A stretch of 64,000 nucleotides of DNA, taken from positions 1,082,760-1,146,759 of the forward strand of contig NZ_CP141821.1 in assembly GCF_035621495.1 (NCBI RefSeq), given 5' to 3'. The stretch is from Thermococcus sp. SY098. Its GTDB lineage: Archaea; Methanobacteriota_B; Thermococci; Thermococcales; Thermococcaceae. Every line of letters begins with the position of its first letter. The first letter of the stretch is position 1. Below the pieces are notes generated by a model. The model had not been told where the DNA came from, did no database searches, and saw nothing but the letters and a program-made list of their open reading frames with translations. Made by a program: the position numbers and the translations under genes. Of the stretch, positions 18,418 to 27,688 are shown piece after piece.

Positions 18418-18678
18418 TCACTGAATCTGCTCCAAGGCACCTAAAACTTCCCAAATTATGGTTCTTGTGTGGAGAGGCATGTTTGGATCTTCACTAATCT
18501 CCTCAAGGATTGCAATAGCATCGGCTGCTCTAACAGCAGGCTCTTTACTTCTATCCATTAAGTGCTCAATTGCCTCCTCAGCGGCCCTTCTAATATTTCT
18601 TGGGACAATTGTGTCTTGAACAACTTGTTCCTTGAGAACCTGAATAATCTGGTTGATCCTCTCCTCAACATCACTCAT
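18418..18678 (-). CDS. UPF0147 family protein
   Basis: About 86 residues, almost wholly helical: VEERINQIIQVLKEQVVQDTIVPRNIRRAAEEA...AVRAADAIAILEEISEDPN. This is the conserved archaeal UPF0147 family of unknown function. ATG 18678 is taken because GGTGAT stands four bases before it; the GTG at 18687 overlaps that site. It converges on the aldolase gene. Confidence 0.9.
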   Translation of the reverse strand: MSDVEERINQIIQVLKEQVVQDTIVPRNIRRAAEEAIEHLMDRSKEPAVRAADAIAILEEISEDPNMPLHTRTIIWEVLGALEQIQ

Positions 18679-18767
18679 TTGTATCACCCCCTTTTACTAA
18701 GAATTGGTAACTAAAAATTTTCCAGTGGTATATTGCACTTTTGTAACTAAAAAGTTTTCGGTTGAAA

Positions 18768-19301
18768 TTAATACTCGACCCCTCTTCTGGCTGTGATCCC
18801 TTTTTGATAGGGATGTTTTATTTCTCTCATCTCAGTAACATAATCTGCCAGCTCAAAGAGCTCTTCCGGACAGTAGCGACCCGTTAAAACAAGCTCGGTG
18901 TTTGGAGCTTTGCTTTTTATCAGCTCCTTTACTTCTTCAACGTCAAGCATTCCAAAGCCGAGGGCAACGCATATCTCATCCAAAATTACCAAATCCCACT
19001 CGCCGCTTTTAACGACTTCCTTAGCTCTTTCCAGAGCTCTCTTTGCTGCCTGAACATCGTCCTCTTCTGGTTTTCCATGAACAAATTTGGGTAAACCGTA
19101 GGATTCTATCACATAACCACACTTTTCAGCCATAAAATACTCCCCATAAACCTTCGGAGCCTTCATGAACTGAAGTATAATCACTCTACCGCCATTGCCA
19201 AGCATTCTTAAAGCTAAACCTAAGGCAGCTGTAGTTTTTCCCTTCCCATTGCCTGTATATATGTGAACCAAGCCAAGCTTTTTCTTCCAACTTTCACTCA
19301 T
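18768..19301 (-). CDS. cobO: Cob(I)alamin adenosyltransferase, CobA/CobO type
   Basis: A 177-residue P-loop enzyme that attaches adenosyl to cobalamin or cobinamide. The Walker A is TGNGKGKTTAA (16-26), with VIILQFMKAP and the WDLVILDEI Walker B-like strand typical of CobO. ATG 19301 follows GGTGATCTAA. It lies between UPF0147 and the exported peptidase on the same strand, with gaps that suggest separate promoters. In Thermococcales it serves cobalamin salvage. Confidence 0.92.
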   Translation of the reverse strand: MSESWKKKLGLVHIYTGNGKGKTTAALGLALRMLGNGGRVIILQFMKAPKVYGEYFMAEKCGYVIESYGLPKFVHGKPEEDDVQAAKRALERAKEVVKSGEWDLVILDEICVALGFGMLDVEEVKELIKSKAPNTELVLTGRYCPEELFELADYVTEMREIKHPYQKGITARRGVEY

Positions 19302-19352
19302 TTAGATCACCAAAGAGAGTTGCCATTGGAGTATTTATCCATTTTGTTGAAT

Positions 19353-20999
19353 TCACTCAAGAGCATTAACTTTCACCAGCATCTTATCTTCTAAGTATCC
19401 TATCTCTTTCCAGTCCTCATTATAGATGCAATAATGGAGTATATCAGGGGTGTAAGGAACAAAGGTTCCGTCCCTCGTGATTCCTGCAATCAAGGTCAAG
19501 AGCTTTCTTTTATCCCAAGGATTCCTCACAATTTCAAAAACTCCAACGTCATTGGAGAGGTATGTCCTGTTAGTATATTCACTATAAAGCACATATTCTC
19601 CATCCTTTTTTATGAATCTAACTTTTAGGAGATCATTAACCTGTCTTGTAATGTTATTAGCCACCGGACCTCCAATCAAAATTAAGTAAGACCTTAGATC
19701 TTTCTCTGTAACGTTTATATCTGCCCTTACAGTTACGTTATAGCCCCTATGGACGAGACTTCTCCAAATAAGCTCAGCAAGCTGCTTGTCATGTTCGTTG
19801 CCACTCCTATCAGGGTTTATTGTCCCATAAACTATAACAATCCTGCCGCTTTTTGAATGCTTCATAAAACTGTACACATATTCCCCATTTTCAAGCTCAT
19901 TTATCTTATCTCCAAAGGTTCTGTTATAAACGCCTCCAATAACTTCAACAAGCTCTGTCATGAAGTCCTCAAAAGTCTTATATCTATCCCTATTCTCAGA
20001 ATACCTAAGGTATGCATCATAGATATCGTGGATAAAGTAGAATCCTAATGCTCTCTGTTGGGCAAGAAATCTACGAGCATAAAAATCTCCCTTCGTCATA
20101 TGGATATAGTATGCCTCAAAAGCTCTAACAAATGTCTCATCCAACATAACTTTCCAGTTACTGTATCCCATCTTTTCCATTTTAAGCCAAACAGGTTCAT
20201 AAAGAAGGGAGTAGTTTTCAAACAAATCAAAATGTTTCTCAACAACAGGATTTACGAAGGAATGAGCAAATTCATGCACCAAAGCATCGCAAAACTCAGG
20301 AGTGTTATTATAGGTTATACCGCAAACTCCCAAGAGACCGTAAACAATCTTCCCATCGGGAGTCTCAAAATGGGCTCCATAGCTGTTGCCCCACTGAGCA
20401 AACTGAAGAACCACATGCCATTCTTTAACATTTTCACCAAAAAATTCTTCCTCAGTTTTTGTTATATTTTCAAGGTTTACTGAGCTTAAATAGCTGTTAA
20501 TTGTCCTCTCATAAAGATGTTTATGACGTTCGTAAAACTCCCAAAAGTTGCTTTCCTCGGCAAAATCTTTAACTGCCTCTGCAAGCTCATTTAAGAGAGT
20601 TACATTTCCACCTACCCTCGATATGATGTAATCGTCCCACGGCTTAGCTTTCTCAAAGGTCTCCTTGTCCAAGAAAAGAGCAAAGTAGGGGATTGCATCA
20701 TATCCCATTCCACTCTCAAAAGCTTTTTGAGCCAACTTTACAGCTCTGTGAAATTTATAATTTGAAAAATAGTTGCTTATATCTTCCAAGTACTGGTACC
20801 CCTGTTCATATCCAGTAGGAAAACCTCGCATCTTTTCCCAATCTGTAAAGTAGAAAATTATCTCAACCAGCTCTACCCTTAGATCAACCTCAACAAAAAT
20901 ATTGGGAGTGACTTTTTGAGAAATCTCCCCCGCAATTACAAATGAATTCGATATTGTGGCAAAAATGAGCAACATCATAAGGAGTAATGTTCTTTTCAT
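19353..20999 (-). CDS. Exported DUF4932 zinc metallopeptidase-like protein
   Basis: A 548-residue protein with an N-terminal signal sequence (MKRTLLLMMLLIFATISNSF). It carries a gluzincin-type HEFAH at 242-246 and a further acidic motif LDETFVRAFEAYY about 40 residues on (Glu288 or Glu295), consistent with a zinc peptidase active site outside the cell. This pattern fits DUF4932 proteins. The last ~150 residues read as a separate domain (GRIVIVYGTINPD..., LILIGGPVANNIT), which resembles a C-terminal domain seen in cell-envelope proteins. Substrate unknown; protein or peptide degradation is inferred. Confidence 0.82.
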   Translation of the reverse strand: MKRTLLLMMLLIFATISNSFVIAGEISQKVTPNIFVEVDLRVELVEIIFYFTDWEKMRGFPTGYEQGYQYLEDISNYFSNYKFHRAVKLAQKAFESGMGYDAIPYFALFLDKETFEKAKPWDDYIISRVGGNVTLLNELAEAVKDFAEESNFWEFYERHKHLYERTINSYLSSVNLENITKTEEEFFGENVKEWHVVLQFAQWGNSYGAHFETPDGKIVYGLLGVCGITYNNTPEFCDALVHEFAHSFVNPVVEKHFDLFENYSLLYEPVWLKMEKMGYSNWKVMLDETFVRAFEAYYIHMTKGDFYARRFLAQQRALGFYFIHDIYDAYLRYSENRDRYKTFEDFMTELVEVIGGVYNRTFGDKINELENGEYVYSFMKHSKSGRIVIVYGTINPDRSGNEHDKQLAELIWRSLVHRGYNVTVRADINVTEKDLRSYLILIGGPVANNITRQVNDLLKVRFIKKDGEYVLYSEYTNRTYLSNDVGVFEIVRNPWDKRKLLTLIAGITRDGTFVPYTPDILHYCIYNEDWKEIGYLEDKMLVKVNALE

Positions 21000-21119
21000 A
21001 ATAGTTCACCATAATAGAAAACTTCCTACCAGAATTTAAGATTTACGAATAAATAAAGTTACCCGACAAAGCAAATGTTTTTACCACCCTAAAATGCACA
21101 AAATAATTAGGTGTTCCCG

Positions 21120-22205
21120 ATGAAAGCTCCAGACTTAGGAATTAAAATCGGATTCTACGAGCATGGAAAAAGGAACTCAATAACTGACGTTAAAGGCATT
21201 AAAGTCGGCCATGTAACTCTAATCAAAGGGGAGGGAAAGCTCATCCCCGGGAAAGGCCCAGTTAGGACAGGTATCACTGTCATTTTACCACATGAAGGGA
21301 ACATCTTCAAAGAGAAGCTCTTGGCAAATGCCTTTGTGATGAACGGGTATGCAAAACCTGTGGGATTGACCCAGATAAGAGAACTCGGCACAATTGAAAC
21401 TCCTATAGCTTTAACAAATACTTTAAGCGTTTACACTGTTGCCGATGCCTTAACAGACTACATGCTTGAGCAGAATGAAGACATAGGGGTTACAACTGGT
21501 TCAGTCAATCCTGTCGTTTTGGAGTGCAACGATTCCTATTTGAACGACCTCAGAGGAAAGCATGTGAAAAAAGAACATGTCTTTGAGGCAATAAAAAAAG
21601 CAAGCGAGAACTTTGAAGAAGGCTCAGTGGGAGCTGGGACGGGAATGGGCTCCTTTGAATTTAAGGGCGGAATAGGTTCTTCTTCAAGAGTCGTTGAGAT
21701 TGAAGGCAAGAAATACACGGTAGGTGCTTTGGTTTTGAACAATTTTGGAAAGAGAGAGGATTTAACAATTGCCGGAGTCCCCGTCGGCTGGGAGCTTAGA
21801 GATTACCCGGGAAGGGCAAAGCCAAGCAAGGGGAGCATCATAATGATCCTCGCAACAGATGCTCCGCTGACAGCAAGGCAACTCTACAGGTTGGCTAAAA
21901 GAGCAGTGGTTGGCTTAGCAAGGACTGGAGGTTACGCCTATCATGGAAGCGGGGATATAGCTCTGGCATTTTCAACAGCCCAAAGGATAAAGCACTATCA
22001 AAGAGGAGAGGTTGAAATAAAAATGCTCCCCGATGCAAGACTCAACCGTCTCTTTAAAGCAGCTGCTGAAGCAACAGAAGAGGCGATAATCAACTCCCTG
22101 CTCCAAGCAAAGACAATGACTGGAAGAGACAGCCATATACGCTACGCTTTGCCGCATGATAAGCTGATCGAAATTATGAAAAAATACGGGAGATTAGAAG
22201 GGTGA
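21120..22205 (+). CDS. P1-family aminopeptidase (DmpA type)
   Basis: About 361 residues, in the Ntn-like self-processing family of DmpA. Key stretches are KVGHVTLI, RTGITVILPH, GSVGAGTGMG and, at the expected cleavage point, KGSIIMILATDAPL: the Gly-Ser pair (Ser at codon 239 from ATG 21120) would become the new N-terminal nucleophile after autocleavage. LARTGG follows. The family removes N-terminal residues (some act on D-Ala or beta-peptides). ATG 21120 is chosen over GTG 21111 because AGGTG lies six bases before it. A 41-residue ORF is coupled to its stop. Confidence 0.9.
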   Translation: MKAPDLGIKIGFYEHGKRNSITDVKGIKVGHVTLIKGEGKLIPGKGPVRTGITVILPHEGNIFKEKLLANAFVMNGYAKPVGLTQIRELGTIETPIALTNTLSVYTVADALTDYMLEQNEDIGVTTGSVNPVVLECNDSYLNDLRGKHVKKEHVFEAIKKASENFEEGSVGAGTGMGSFEFKGGIGSSSRVVEIEGKKYTVGALVLNNFGKREDLTIAGVPVGWELRDYPGRAKPSKGSIIMILATDAPLTARQLYRLAKRAVVGLARTGGYAYHGSGDIALAFSTAQRIKHYQRGEVEIKMLPDARLNRLFKAAAEATEEAIINSLLQAKTMTGRDSHIRYALPHDKLIEIMKKYGRLEG

Positions 22206-22327
22206 ACCTTGTATTATATGTGATCTCAGCGGCAGTGCTCATAGCAGTCCTCTATGCAATGGAGAAAAGAAAAGAGCTTTCAGAGTTCACAAACAGAATT
22301 TTAAAGTTAGTGTTCAGGCTTGATTAG
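22202..22327 (+). CDS. 41-residue single-helix membrane protein
   Basis: A short frame starting with GTG inside the stop of the DmpA-type gene (GTGA overlap). It encodes one hydrophobic helix (LVLYVISAAVLIAVLYAM) followed by a basic tail. A purine-rich stretch ending in GAAGG stands just before the GTG. It ends tail to tail with endonuclease IV, overlapping by four bases. Too short for many gene finders. Coding is suggested by the coupling and the clean transmembrane pattern, not by homology. Confidence 0.5.
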   Translation: MNLVLYVISAAVLIAVLYAMEKRKELSEFTNRILKLVFRLD

Positions 22328-23172
22328 ATCTTTATCCTCTCGTATTTCTTCTTCATTAAAATTGCGTCCCCCTCAATGTTGGGGCTTTCACTTATTACAA
22401 CACCTTTCACCCTGAACTCTTTCAGCACTTTAAGCAAGTCCTCCCATCTCAAATCGCTCTCCTGAAGGTTCAAATGATGCTTTTCACCCTTCTCGGTATA
22501 GTGGATTCCACTTACATGAATGTGCATGTTAGCTAAAGCCTCTCTTCCAAGTTCCTGCTCAATCAGTGAAAGCATTTCACGCCATTCTTCTTCAGTGTTC
22601 AGTTTTCCTTTGTCTCTCGCATGTGCATGGGCAAAATCTATAGCGGGCAGAACCATCTCCACATCCTGACTCAGCTTTATCAGCTCCCTGAGCTCGCCAA
22701 ACTGAGTTGGTTTTCCTGTGAGTTCTGGCCTTATCCAGATTTCTATTCCCCTGTCTTGGAGTTGTCTGACAATGTCTTTAATTTCATTTTTAATCTTCTC
22801 ATATACAGTTTCTGGAGGTTGCTTAAGGTAATAGCCAGCATGAAACACAACGCTCCAGCCACCGGCTTCATGCAAACGTTCAGCACTCTGAATAATCCTC
22901 TTCTTGCTTGCCTCAACCTTGCTTTTCTCTGCAGCGTTGAGGTTTATGTAGTATGGGGCATGGGCTGTTAAAAGGACATCGTGCTTCTGAGCAACGTACT
23001 TTATCTTCTTCGCCATTTCCGGGGAAATGTTTACACCTCTTACAAACTCAAGCTCCATTGCATCTAAACCAAGCTCCCTAACCCGCTGAATTCCGGTGAT
23101 AGTTGAGGGTTTTGGTGTTGAGAGTGGAATTCCAGCAGTTCCAAACCTTAATCTGTCTATCCTAATTTTCAT
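22324..23172 (-). CDS. nfo: Endonuclease IV-like AP endonuclease (TIM barrel)
   Basis: A 282-residue xylose-isomerase-like TIM barrel. Metal-site motifs follow in order: LTAHAPYYINL, VVFHAGYY, RPELTGK, PAIDFAHAHAR, MHIHVSG and VISESPN. These match Nfo, which cuts at abasic sites in DNA with zinc. ATG 23172 follows GGTGAGGGAAG. The length is typical for archaeal homologues. Confidence 0.9.
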   Translation of the reverse strand: MKIRIDRLRFGTAGIPLSTPKPSTITGIQRVRELGLDAMELEFVRGVNISPEMAKKIKYVAQKHDVLLTAHAPYYINLNAAEKSKVEASKKRIIQSAERLHEAGGWSVVFHAGYYLKQPPETVYEKIKNEIKDIVRQLQDRGIEIWIRPELTGKPTQFGELRELIKLSQDVEMVLPAIDFAHAHARDKGKLNTEEEWREMLSLIEQELGREALANMHIHVSGIHYTEKGEKHHLNLQESDLRWEDLLKVLKEFRVKGVVISESPNIEGDAILMKKKYERIKI

Positions 23173-23214
23173 CTTCCCTCACCAGTAAAGAATTAGGCTT
23201 TCCTAATTATAAAT

Positions 23215-24285
23215 CTATGGTCTATCTATCCTTGTGTTTAGGATTTTCTCAAGCTTTGAGAGTGATTCGTCTAATTCTTTTTCAAGTTCAAGTAGCTTAT
23301 CCTTCAAACGCTTTATCCTTCTTTCTTTTTCCAGAATGTGCTTTTTGATAGCCTCAATTTCGCTTTCAAATTTTCTTTTCTCACGAAGAATTTCGGCCCT
23401 TTTATTTTCTAACTCCCTCAGCTTTCTCTTTCTCTCTTGGATTTCTCTCGATTTGGATTCTAAGTTTTCCAAGATCCAGTCTGCAGTCTGTTTGTATTTA
23501 CCTTCCAGTCTTCCCCTGATTTTAATTAAAAAGCTCAAGAACTCTTCCGGATGCTCGATTCCATATGAGCTGTCTTTTAAAATTTCATTGGCTGTTTTCT
23601 CTCCAGTACGCATTCTCTTTATGGGTTTTTGAAGCTTTGATATTTTGGATCGAATTTCAATCTCGTCTTTTGCAATCGAAGAGTTCAGAGTTCTGATTTC
23701 AGATTCAATTTTTTCCAGTTCTTCCTCCAGTTCGGCAATTTTTGATTTGAACTCCCTTTCCTTTTCCCCAAGTTCATTTTTTAAAAGGTTTAAATCCCCT
23801 TCCTCGCTTTCAAGCTGCCTCTTGGCATATTCAATGTCACTTAGAATAGAATCAAGTTCAATTGGTTCAATGCTAATCTCGGATACCTTTCTAATGTATT
23901 CGGAGTACTCCTCAGAAACGGCTTTCAAAAGCTTGTTTATTGCATATACCTCCTTTTCAAATACTAAAAGGAGATACTTCCCATGGGAAATATGAAGCTT
24001 AGAAAGCTCCGAGAGAAATCTACCCAACTCCTCAATGTTCTCAATTCTCTCAAGTGTCCTTCTTAGTGTATCAACGTAACTCCTTCTTTCTCTTTCCACG
24101 ATCTTCTTGATCCTGTCATCAACTTTCTTTGAAATCTCCTTTTTTTCAAGCTTTTCAAGATTTTTTAGGATTTCTTTTTTCTTTTTTAAAAATTTAGAAG
24201 TGTATTGTTCTTTAAGCCTTTTCCGCCTATCTTCAGCTTCTTTTTTTCTTTTTTCATACTCCTTCAGGGCTTTTTCCAATTTCAA
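23215..24285 (-). CDS. Long coiled-coil protein, unknown
   Basis: About 356 residues, very rich in Lys and Glu. Two heptad-rich coiled coils (about residues 1-70 and 160-340) flank a region near 75-160 (LRRTLERIENIEELGRFLSELSKLHISHGKYLLL). The pattern recalls SMC/Rad50-type stalks, but no ATPase domain is present. TTG 24285 is chosen because GGGAG lies four bases before it; an upstream TTG at 24327 has no site and would extend the overlap with DUF373 to 74 bases. It follows DUF373 on the same strand and may work with it. Confidence 0.72.
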   Translation of the reverse strand: MKLEKALKEYEKRKKEAEDRRKRLKEQYTSKFLKKKKEILKNLEKLEKKEISKKVDDRIKKIVERERRSYVDTLRRTLERIENIEELGRFLSELSKLHISHGKYLLLVFEKEVYAINKLLKAVSEEYSEYIRKVSEISIEPIELDSILSDIEYAKRQLESEEGDLNLLKNELGEKEREFKSKIAELEEELEKIESEIRTLNSSIAKDEIEIRSKISKLQKPIKRMRTGEKTANEILKDSSYGIEHPEEFLSFLIKIRGRLEGKYKQTADWILENLESKSREIQERKRKLRELENKRAEILREKRKFESEIEAIKKHILEKERRIKRLKDKLLELEKELDESLSKLEKILNTRIDRP

Positions 24286-25384
24286 TTTTCTCCCATCCTT
24301 TAACTTTCTCCCTAAGATAAATCCCAATTAAAGTTCCAACAACAACATCCCCCACTGCCATAACGATTTTTTTGAAGAACTGTAGCAGGTAGGGAGATAC
24401 AGTAGACATTGCATACAAAGTGGTCAGGTCGATGGTGATCCAAAGAGCCGGAAGTAAGAGCAGACCAGTGATATAATACCAAATATGCGGATCCTTCCTT
24501 AAATATGACTGAAGGACTTTCCCAAGCACCATAACGCCTAATCCCACCACAAAGGGAGTCTTTAAGATGTTCAGATAAAGCAAGACCGCAATTAATTGAG
24601 TGCCTGGCAATCCTCCAAGCTTTTCCATCGCTATGTATTCCAGATTGAGGTATGCATTTATAGCCCCTGCAACCATAACCAAGAAACCTGCAATAACTGA
24701 GATAAACTCAATAAAGCCCTTTGTTATTGTTTCCTTTAAAGATACGTGTATCCTAAAGCCCTTCGAGAAGAGATATGTCCCAATTATAAACAGTATTGTT
24801 CCAGTAACTGTTGCAGAGACTATCTGGACACTCTGGGGATACTTGACAGAAATAAGTTTTGCAACTCCATAAAGGAGCATTACAAGTCCAGTAAGTCCAA
24901 ATACAACCTTTGCAACTTCCGGTTCGCTGAGTATCTCCTTAAGATACCTGTAAATAATGTAATATGTTGTCTCAATGCTCTCACTCTGCTTAACAACAAC
25001 TCTGCGCGAGCTTATTATCGGAACCTTAGAAGTTATAATTGGGAAAATCTGCTCATCTTCAGCCCCATCTGTGACCGGGATAATTCCATCAGCTGGAAAC
25101 ACCTTCAGAACTTCATCAAGCTGTTTGCTTAATTCTAAATCACTCTTTACACCAACGTCATGGTGACCTGTAATGAGAGCAACCTCGACATCTTCAAACT
25201 CACCGCTTTCTTTAAGCTCATCATGAAGCTTAACAGCAGCATAAACAACGTTGGCATCACTATCCTCTGGATCCGCCAAGCTAAGCTTAAGGGCAGCGTC
25301 TATACATGCATCTCGCCCAATGACTGGGCCTTTTACTCCAGCTTTAACTCCAAAGTCGTCATCTCTGTCAATTGCCAAAATCAA
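24254..25384 (-). CDS. DUF373 family membrane protein
   Basis: The N-terminal ~140 residues form the soluble DUF373 domain: LAIDRDDDFG, GRDACIDAALKLSLADPEDSDANV and ALITGHHDVGV. About six membrane helices follow. The function is unknown in all members. The only standard start is TTG 25384, 15 bases after the nearest good ribosome site (GGAGGG, 25400-25405). Reading upstream adds IRV, giving the usual family start xRVLILAIDRDDD, and the ATT at 25391-25393 has ideal 6-base spacing; a rare ATT start is therefore considered. Downstream it overlaps the coiled-coil gene. Confidence 0.85.
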   Translation of the reverse strand: MILAIDRDDDFGVKAGVKGPVIGRDACIDAALKLSLADPEDSDANVVYAAVKLHDELKESGEFEDVEVALITGHHDVGVKSDLELSKQLDEVLKVFPADGIIPVTDGAEDEQIFPIITSKVPIISSRRVVVKQSESIETTYYIIYRYLKEILSEPEVAKVVFGLTGLVMLLYGVAKLISVKYPQSVQIVSATVTGTILFIIGTYLFSKGFRIHVSLKETITKGFIEFISVIAGFLVMVAGAINAYLNLEYIAMEKLGGLPGTQLIAVLLYLNILKTPFVVGLGVMVLGKVLQSYLRKDPHIWYYITGLLLLPALWITIDLTTLYAMSTVSPYLLQFFKKIVMAVGDVVVGTLIGIYLREKVKGWEKIEIGKSPEGV

Positions 25385-25395
25385 AACCCTAATTT

Positions 25396-25698
25396 TTAAC
25401 CCTCCCGGGCTTTCTCCAACACTGACTTAACTTTATCTTCCATCTTAACCTTTTTATCTCTTCTGTCATCAATTCGAATCGTCGTTGAAACTCTTTTTGC
25501 TCCAAGCTTAAACATGAGCTCATGAGCTTCTTCAATTATTTTAAGACCCTCTGAAACTGTAGGGACTTCAATTATGGTACCCATAGGTGTCAGCTGATAC
25601 TTTACACCCTTCTTCTCTAAAAGCTTTATTACCTCGGCAACGTACTTGCTCAGGCTGAGCTCTCCAAGGGGTACTATGACAAACTCCATAATTACCAT
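25396..25698 (-). CDS. MTH1187/YkoF-type thiamine-binding protein (UPF0045)
   Basis: About 100 residues: MVIMEFVIVPLGE..., SKYVAEVIKLLEKKGVKYQLTPMGTIIEVP, then a second alpha/beta unit with STTIRIDDRRDKK. This is the ferredoxin-like MTH1187/UPF0045 family; some members bind thiamine pyrimidine-like ligands. ATG 25698 follows AGGTG; a GTG at 25707 overlaps the site. Two bases separate it from the possible ATT start of DUF373, so the two form an operon. Confidence 0.88.
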   Translation of the reverse strand: MVIMEFVIVPLGELSLSKYVAEVIKLLEKKGVKYQLTPMGTIIEVPTVSEGLKIIEEAHELMFKLGAKRVSTTIRIDDRRDKKVKMEDKVKSVLEKAREG

Positions 25699-25792
25699 TT
25701 TCGACACCTAACTAAGCTAAGCTCGACAATTTTTTAAGCTTTGCGCAACACCTTAAAATACTCCAAAGACGTAAGAAAATGTGGTGAGGGAT

Positions 25793-26416
25793 ATGCACAA
25801 AATCAAAGATGAATGGGGGGAGTTCTTAGTCAAGCTCGCGAGGAGAGCAATTGAAGAGTATTTAAAGAGTGGAAAAATTATTAAGCCTCCAAAAGACACT
25901 CCAGAAGAGCTTTGGGAGAAAATGGGGGTTTTTGTTACCCTCAATCGACATAGTGTTCCAAAGCAGACAGCACTCAGGGGGTGTATTGGATTTCCCCTGC
26001 CGATCTACCCACTCGTTGAAGCTACAATCAAAGCTGCCATATATGCAGCTGTTGATGATCCTCGCTTTCCTCCAGTAAGTTTGGATGAGATGGACAATAT
26101 AATAATTGAAGTCAGTGTTCTAACTCCTCCTGAGTTAATTGAGGGCCCTCCAGAAGAAAGACCGAAGAAAATTAAGGTTGGAAGAGATGGTTTGATAATC
26201 GAAAAAGGCATCTATTCGGGGCTTTTGCTACCTCAAGTGCCGATTGAATGGGGTTGGGATGAGGAAGAGTTTTTAGCAGAAACCTGCTGGAAAGCTGGCC
26301 TGCCTCCAGACTGCTGGCTCGATCCAGATACAAAGGTTTACAAATTCACGGCGGAAATATTTGAGGAGGAATACCCAAGAGGACCAGTGAAGAGGAAGCC
26401 CCTTAGCCAAACTTAG
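25793..26416 (+). CDS. AMMECR1 family protein
   Basis: About 207 residues. The hallmark LRGCIGF is present, with FVTLNRH before it and PRFPPVSLDEMDNIIIEVSVL after it. AMMECR1 proteins often co-occur with radical SAM and MEMO proteins; their activity is unclear. ATG 25793 follows GGTGAGG, so the GTG at 25781 is not used. Divergent from the thiamine-binding gene. Confidence 0.92.
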   Translation: MHKIKDEWGEFLVKLARRAIEEYLKSGKIIKPPKDTPEELWEKMGVFVTLNRHSVPKQTALRGCIGFPLPIYPLVEATIKAAIYAAVDDPRFPPVSLDEMDNIIIEVSVLTPPELIEGPPEERPKKIKVGRDGLIIEKGIYSGLLLPQVPIEWGWDEEEFLAETCWKAGLPPDCWLDPDTKVYKFTAEIFEEEYPRGPVKRKPLSQT

Positions 26417-26443
26417 CAATGTTCGTAACAGCAGGGGAGTTAA

Positions 26444-27666
26444 ATGGATTTAATCAGGAAATACAAGTTGCTTTATGCTTTGATGAACGCGGGCTTTGTG
26501 GGTGGGATTATAACCATTTACTACCTCACAAAAGGCTTAACATACTCCCAAATCGGAATAGCAACCGCAATATCAACCATCGGCTTCTTCCTCTTTGAAG
26601 TGCCAACAGGAGTAGTCGGGGATAAAATAAGCCGAAAGAAAAGCGTCCTAATCGGCTTAACACTCTTTCCAATCGGAACACTAATTCTCATATTCCTAAA
26701 AAACTTCCCCATGCTAATAGCCTACGCAATAATAACATCCCTCAGCCTAACATTCATCAGCGGAAGCCTTCAAGCATGGCTATACGACAACCTAAAACAC
26801 TTAGGCAAAGAAAAAGAATATAGAGAACTCATGAAAAGCATAAAAACCATAACCCTACCATTATCAGCAATAACAATCGTAATCGGAAGCTTCTTAGCCC
26901 AAAAATAAAATACGGCTTCAAACTACCACTAATCCTAACCCTAACACTCGAAATCCTAATGCTCATGGTTGCCCTAAGCATTCCCGAATATGAGTTCAAG
27001 AAGCCCGAAGTTGCCTACCACATCCACATCCTACACTCAATCAAGGAACTAATGAAACCAAATCTATTTTGGTTAATCATCATGGCAATAACAGTAACCA
27101 TGTCAATCAACCAATTCCGACAATACTTCGAGCCTTACTTGGGCAACATCTTAGCCCAAAGCCTCAAAACCACTATAATGGGAACGCTGGGTATTCTCGG
27201 ACTAATCGAAGCAATAATAAAAGTTATTCCAAGACTGATTGGAGTTAGACTTAAGGAAAAATGGAGTGCCTTCGCTTACTCAATAGCACCCGTGAGCATT
27301 CCAATGCTAACGGCATTATCGGTAATCTACCAGAATCCAATCTTCATTGTGATACTTGGGGTTATTGCAACGATAATCAATACTGCCTTTGCCTTCAACT
27401 TTGGCATTGAACTGCAAGTAAGAATCCCCAGCGAAAAAAGAGCTACTATGATTTCACTCTATTCAATGATTTCATCCCTAATAATGGCATTTTTCTACGG
27501 AATCTACGGTTTTGTAGTTGATGAATTGGGCTTAGCAGAGGCAAGATTGGTATTCGCACTAATCCTCTTTGGCATTGGCTTAGCATTCAAAGGAGCACAA
27601 ACAATCGGAACCCTAAAAGAACCATTAAAACTAAAACATCTCCAACTTCATTCAAAAGAGAAATAG
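26444..27666 (+). pseudogene. MFS transporter split by a frameshift
   Basis: The first frame (26444-26908) holds the start and about five helices, including the MFS loop GVVGDKISRKKS. It ends at TAA 26906-26908 just after the run AAAAA (26901-26905). Adding one A restores reading: QKIKYGFKLPLILTL..., which runs straight into the downstream frame to 27666 (the remaining ~7 helices). The whole reconstructs a ~407-residue multidrug-type MFS protein. Codons are CTA-, ATA- and ACC-rich compared with neighbours, which may hint at transfer. A single-base deletion, sequencing error, or slippage at the A run are the options. Confidence 0.85.
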
Positions 27667-27688
27667 AGATATCACGAACAAACACAGA

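Noticed and set aside
23234-23995. Ser/Phe-rich frames opposite the coiled-coil gene
   Set aside because: Low-complexity mirror of Lys/Glu codons on the coding strand.
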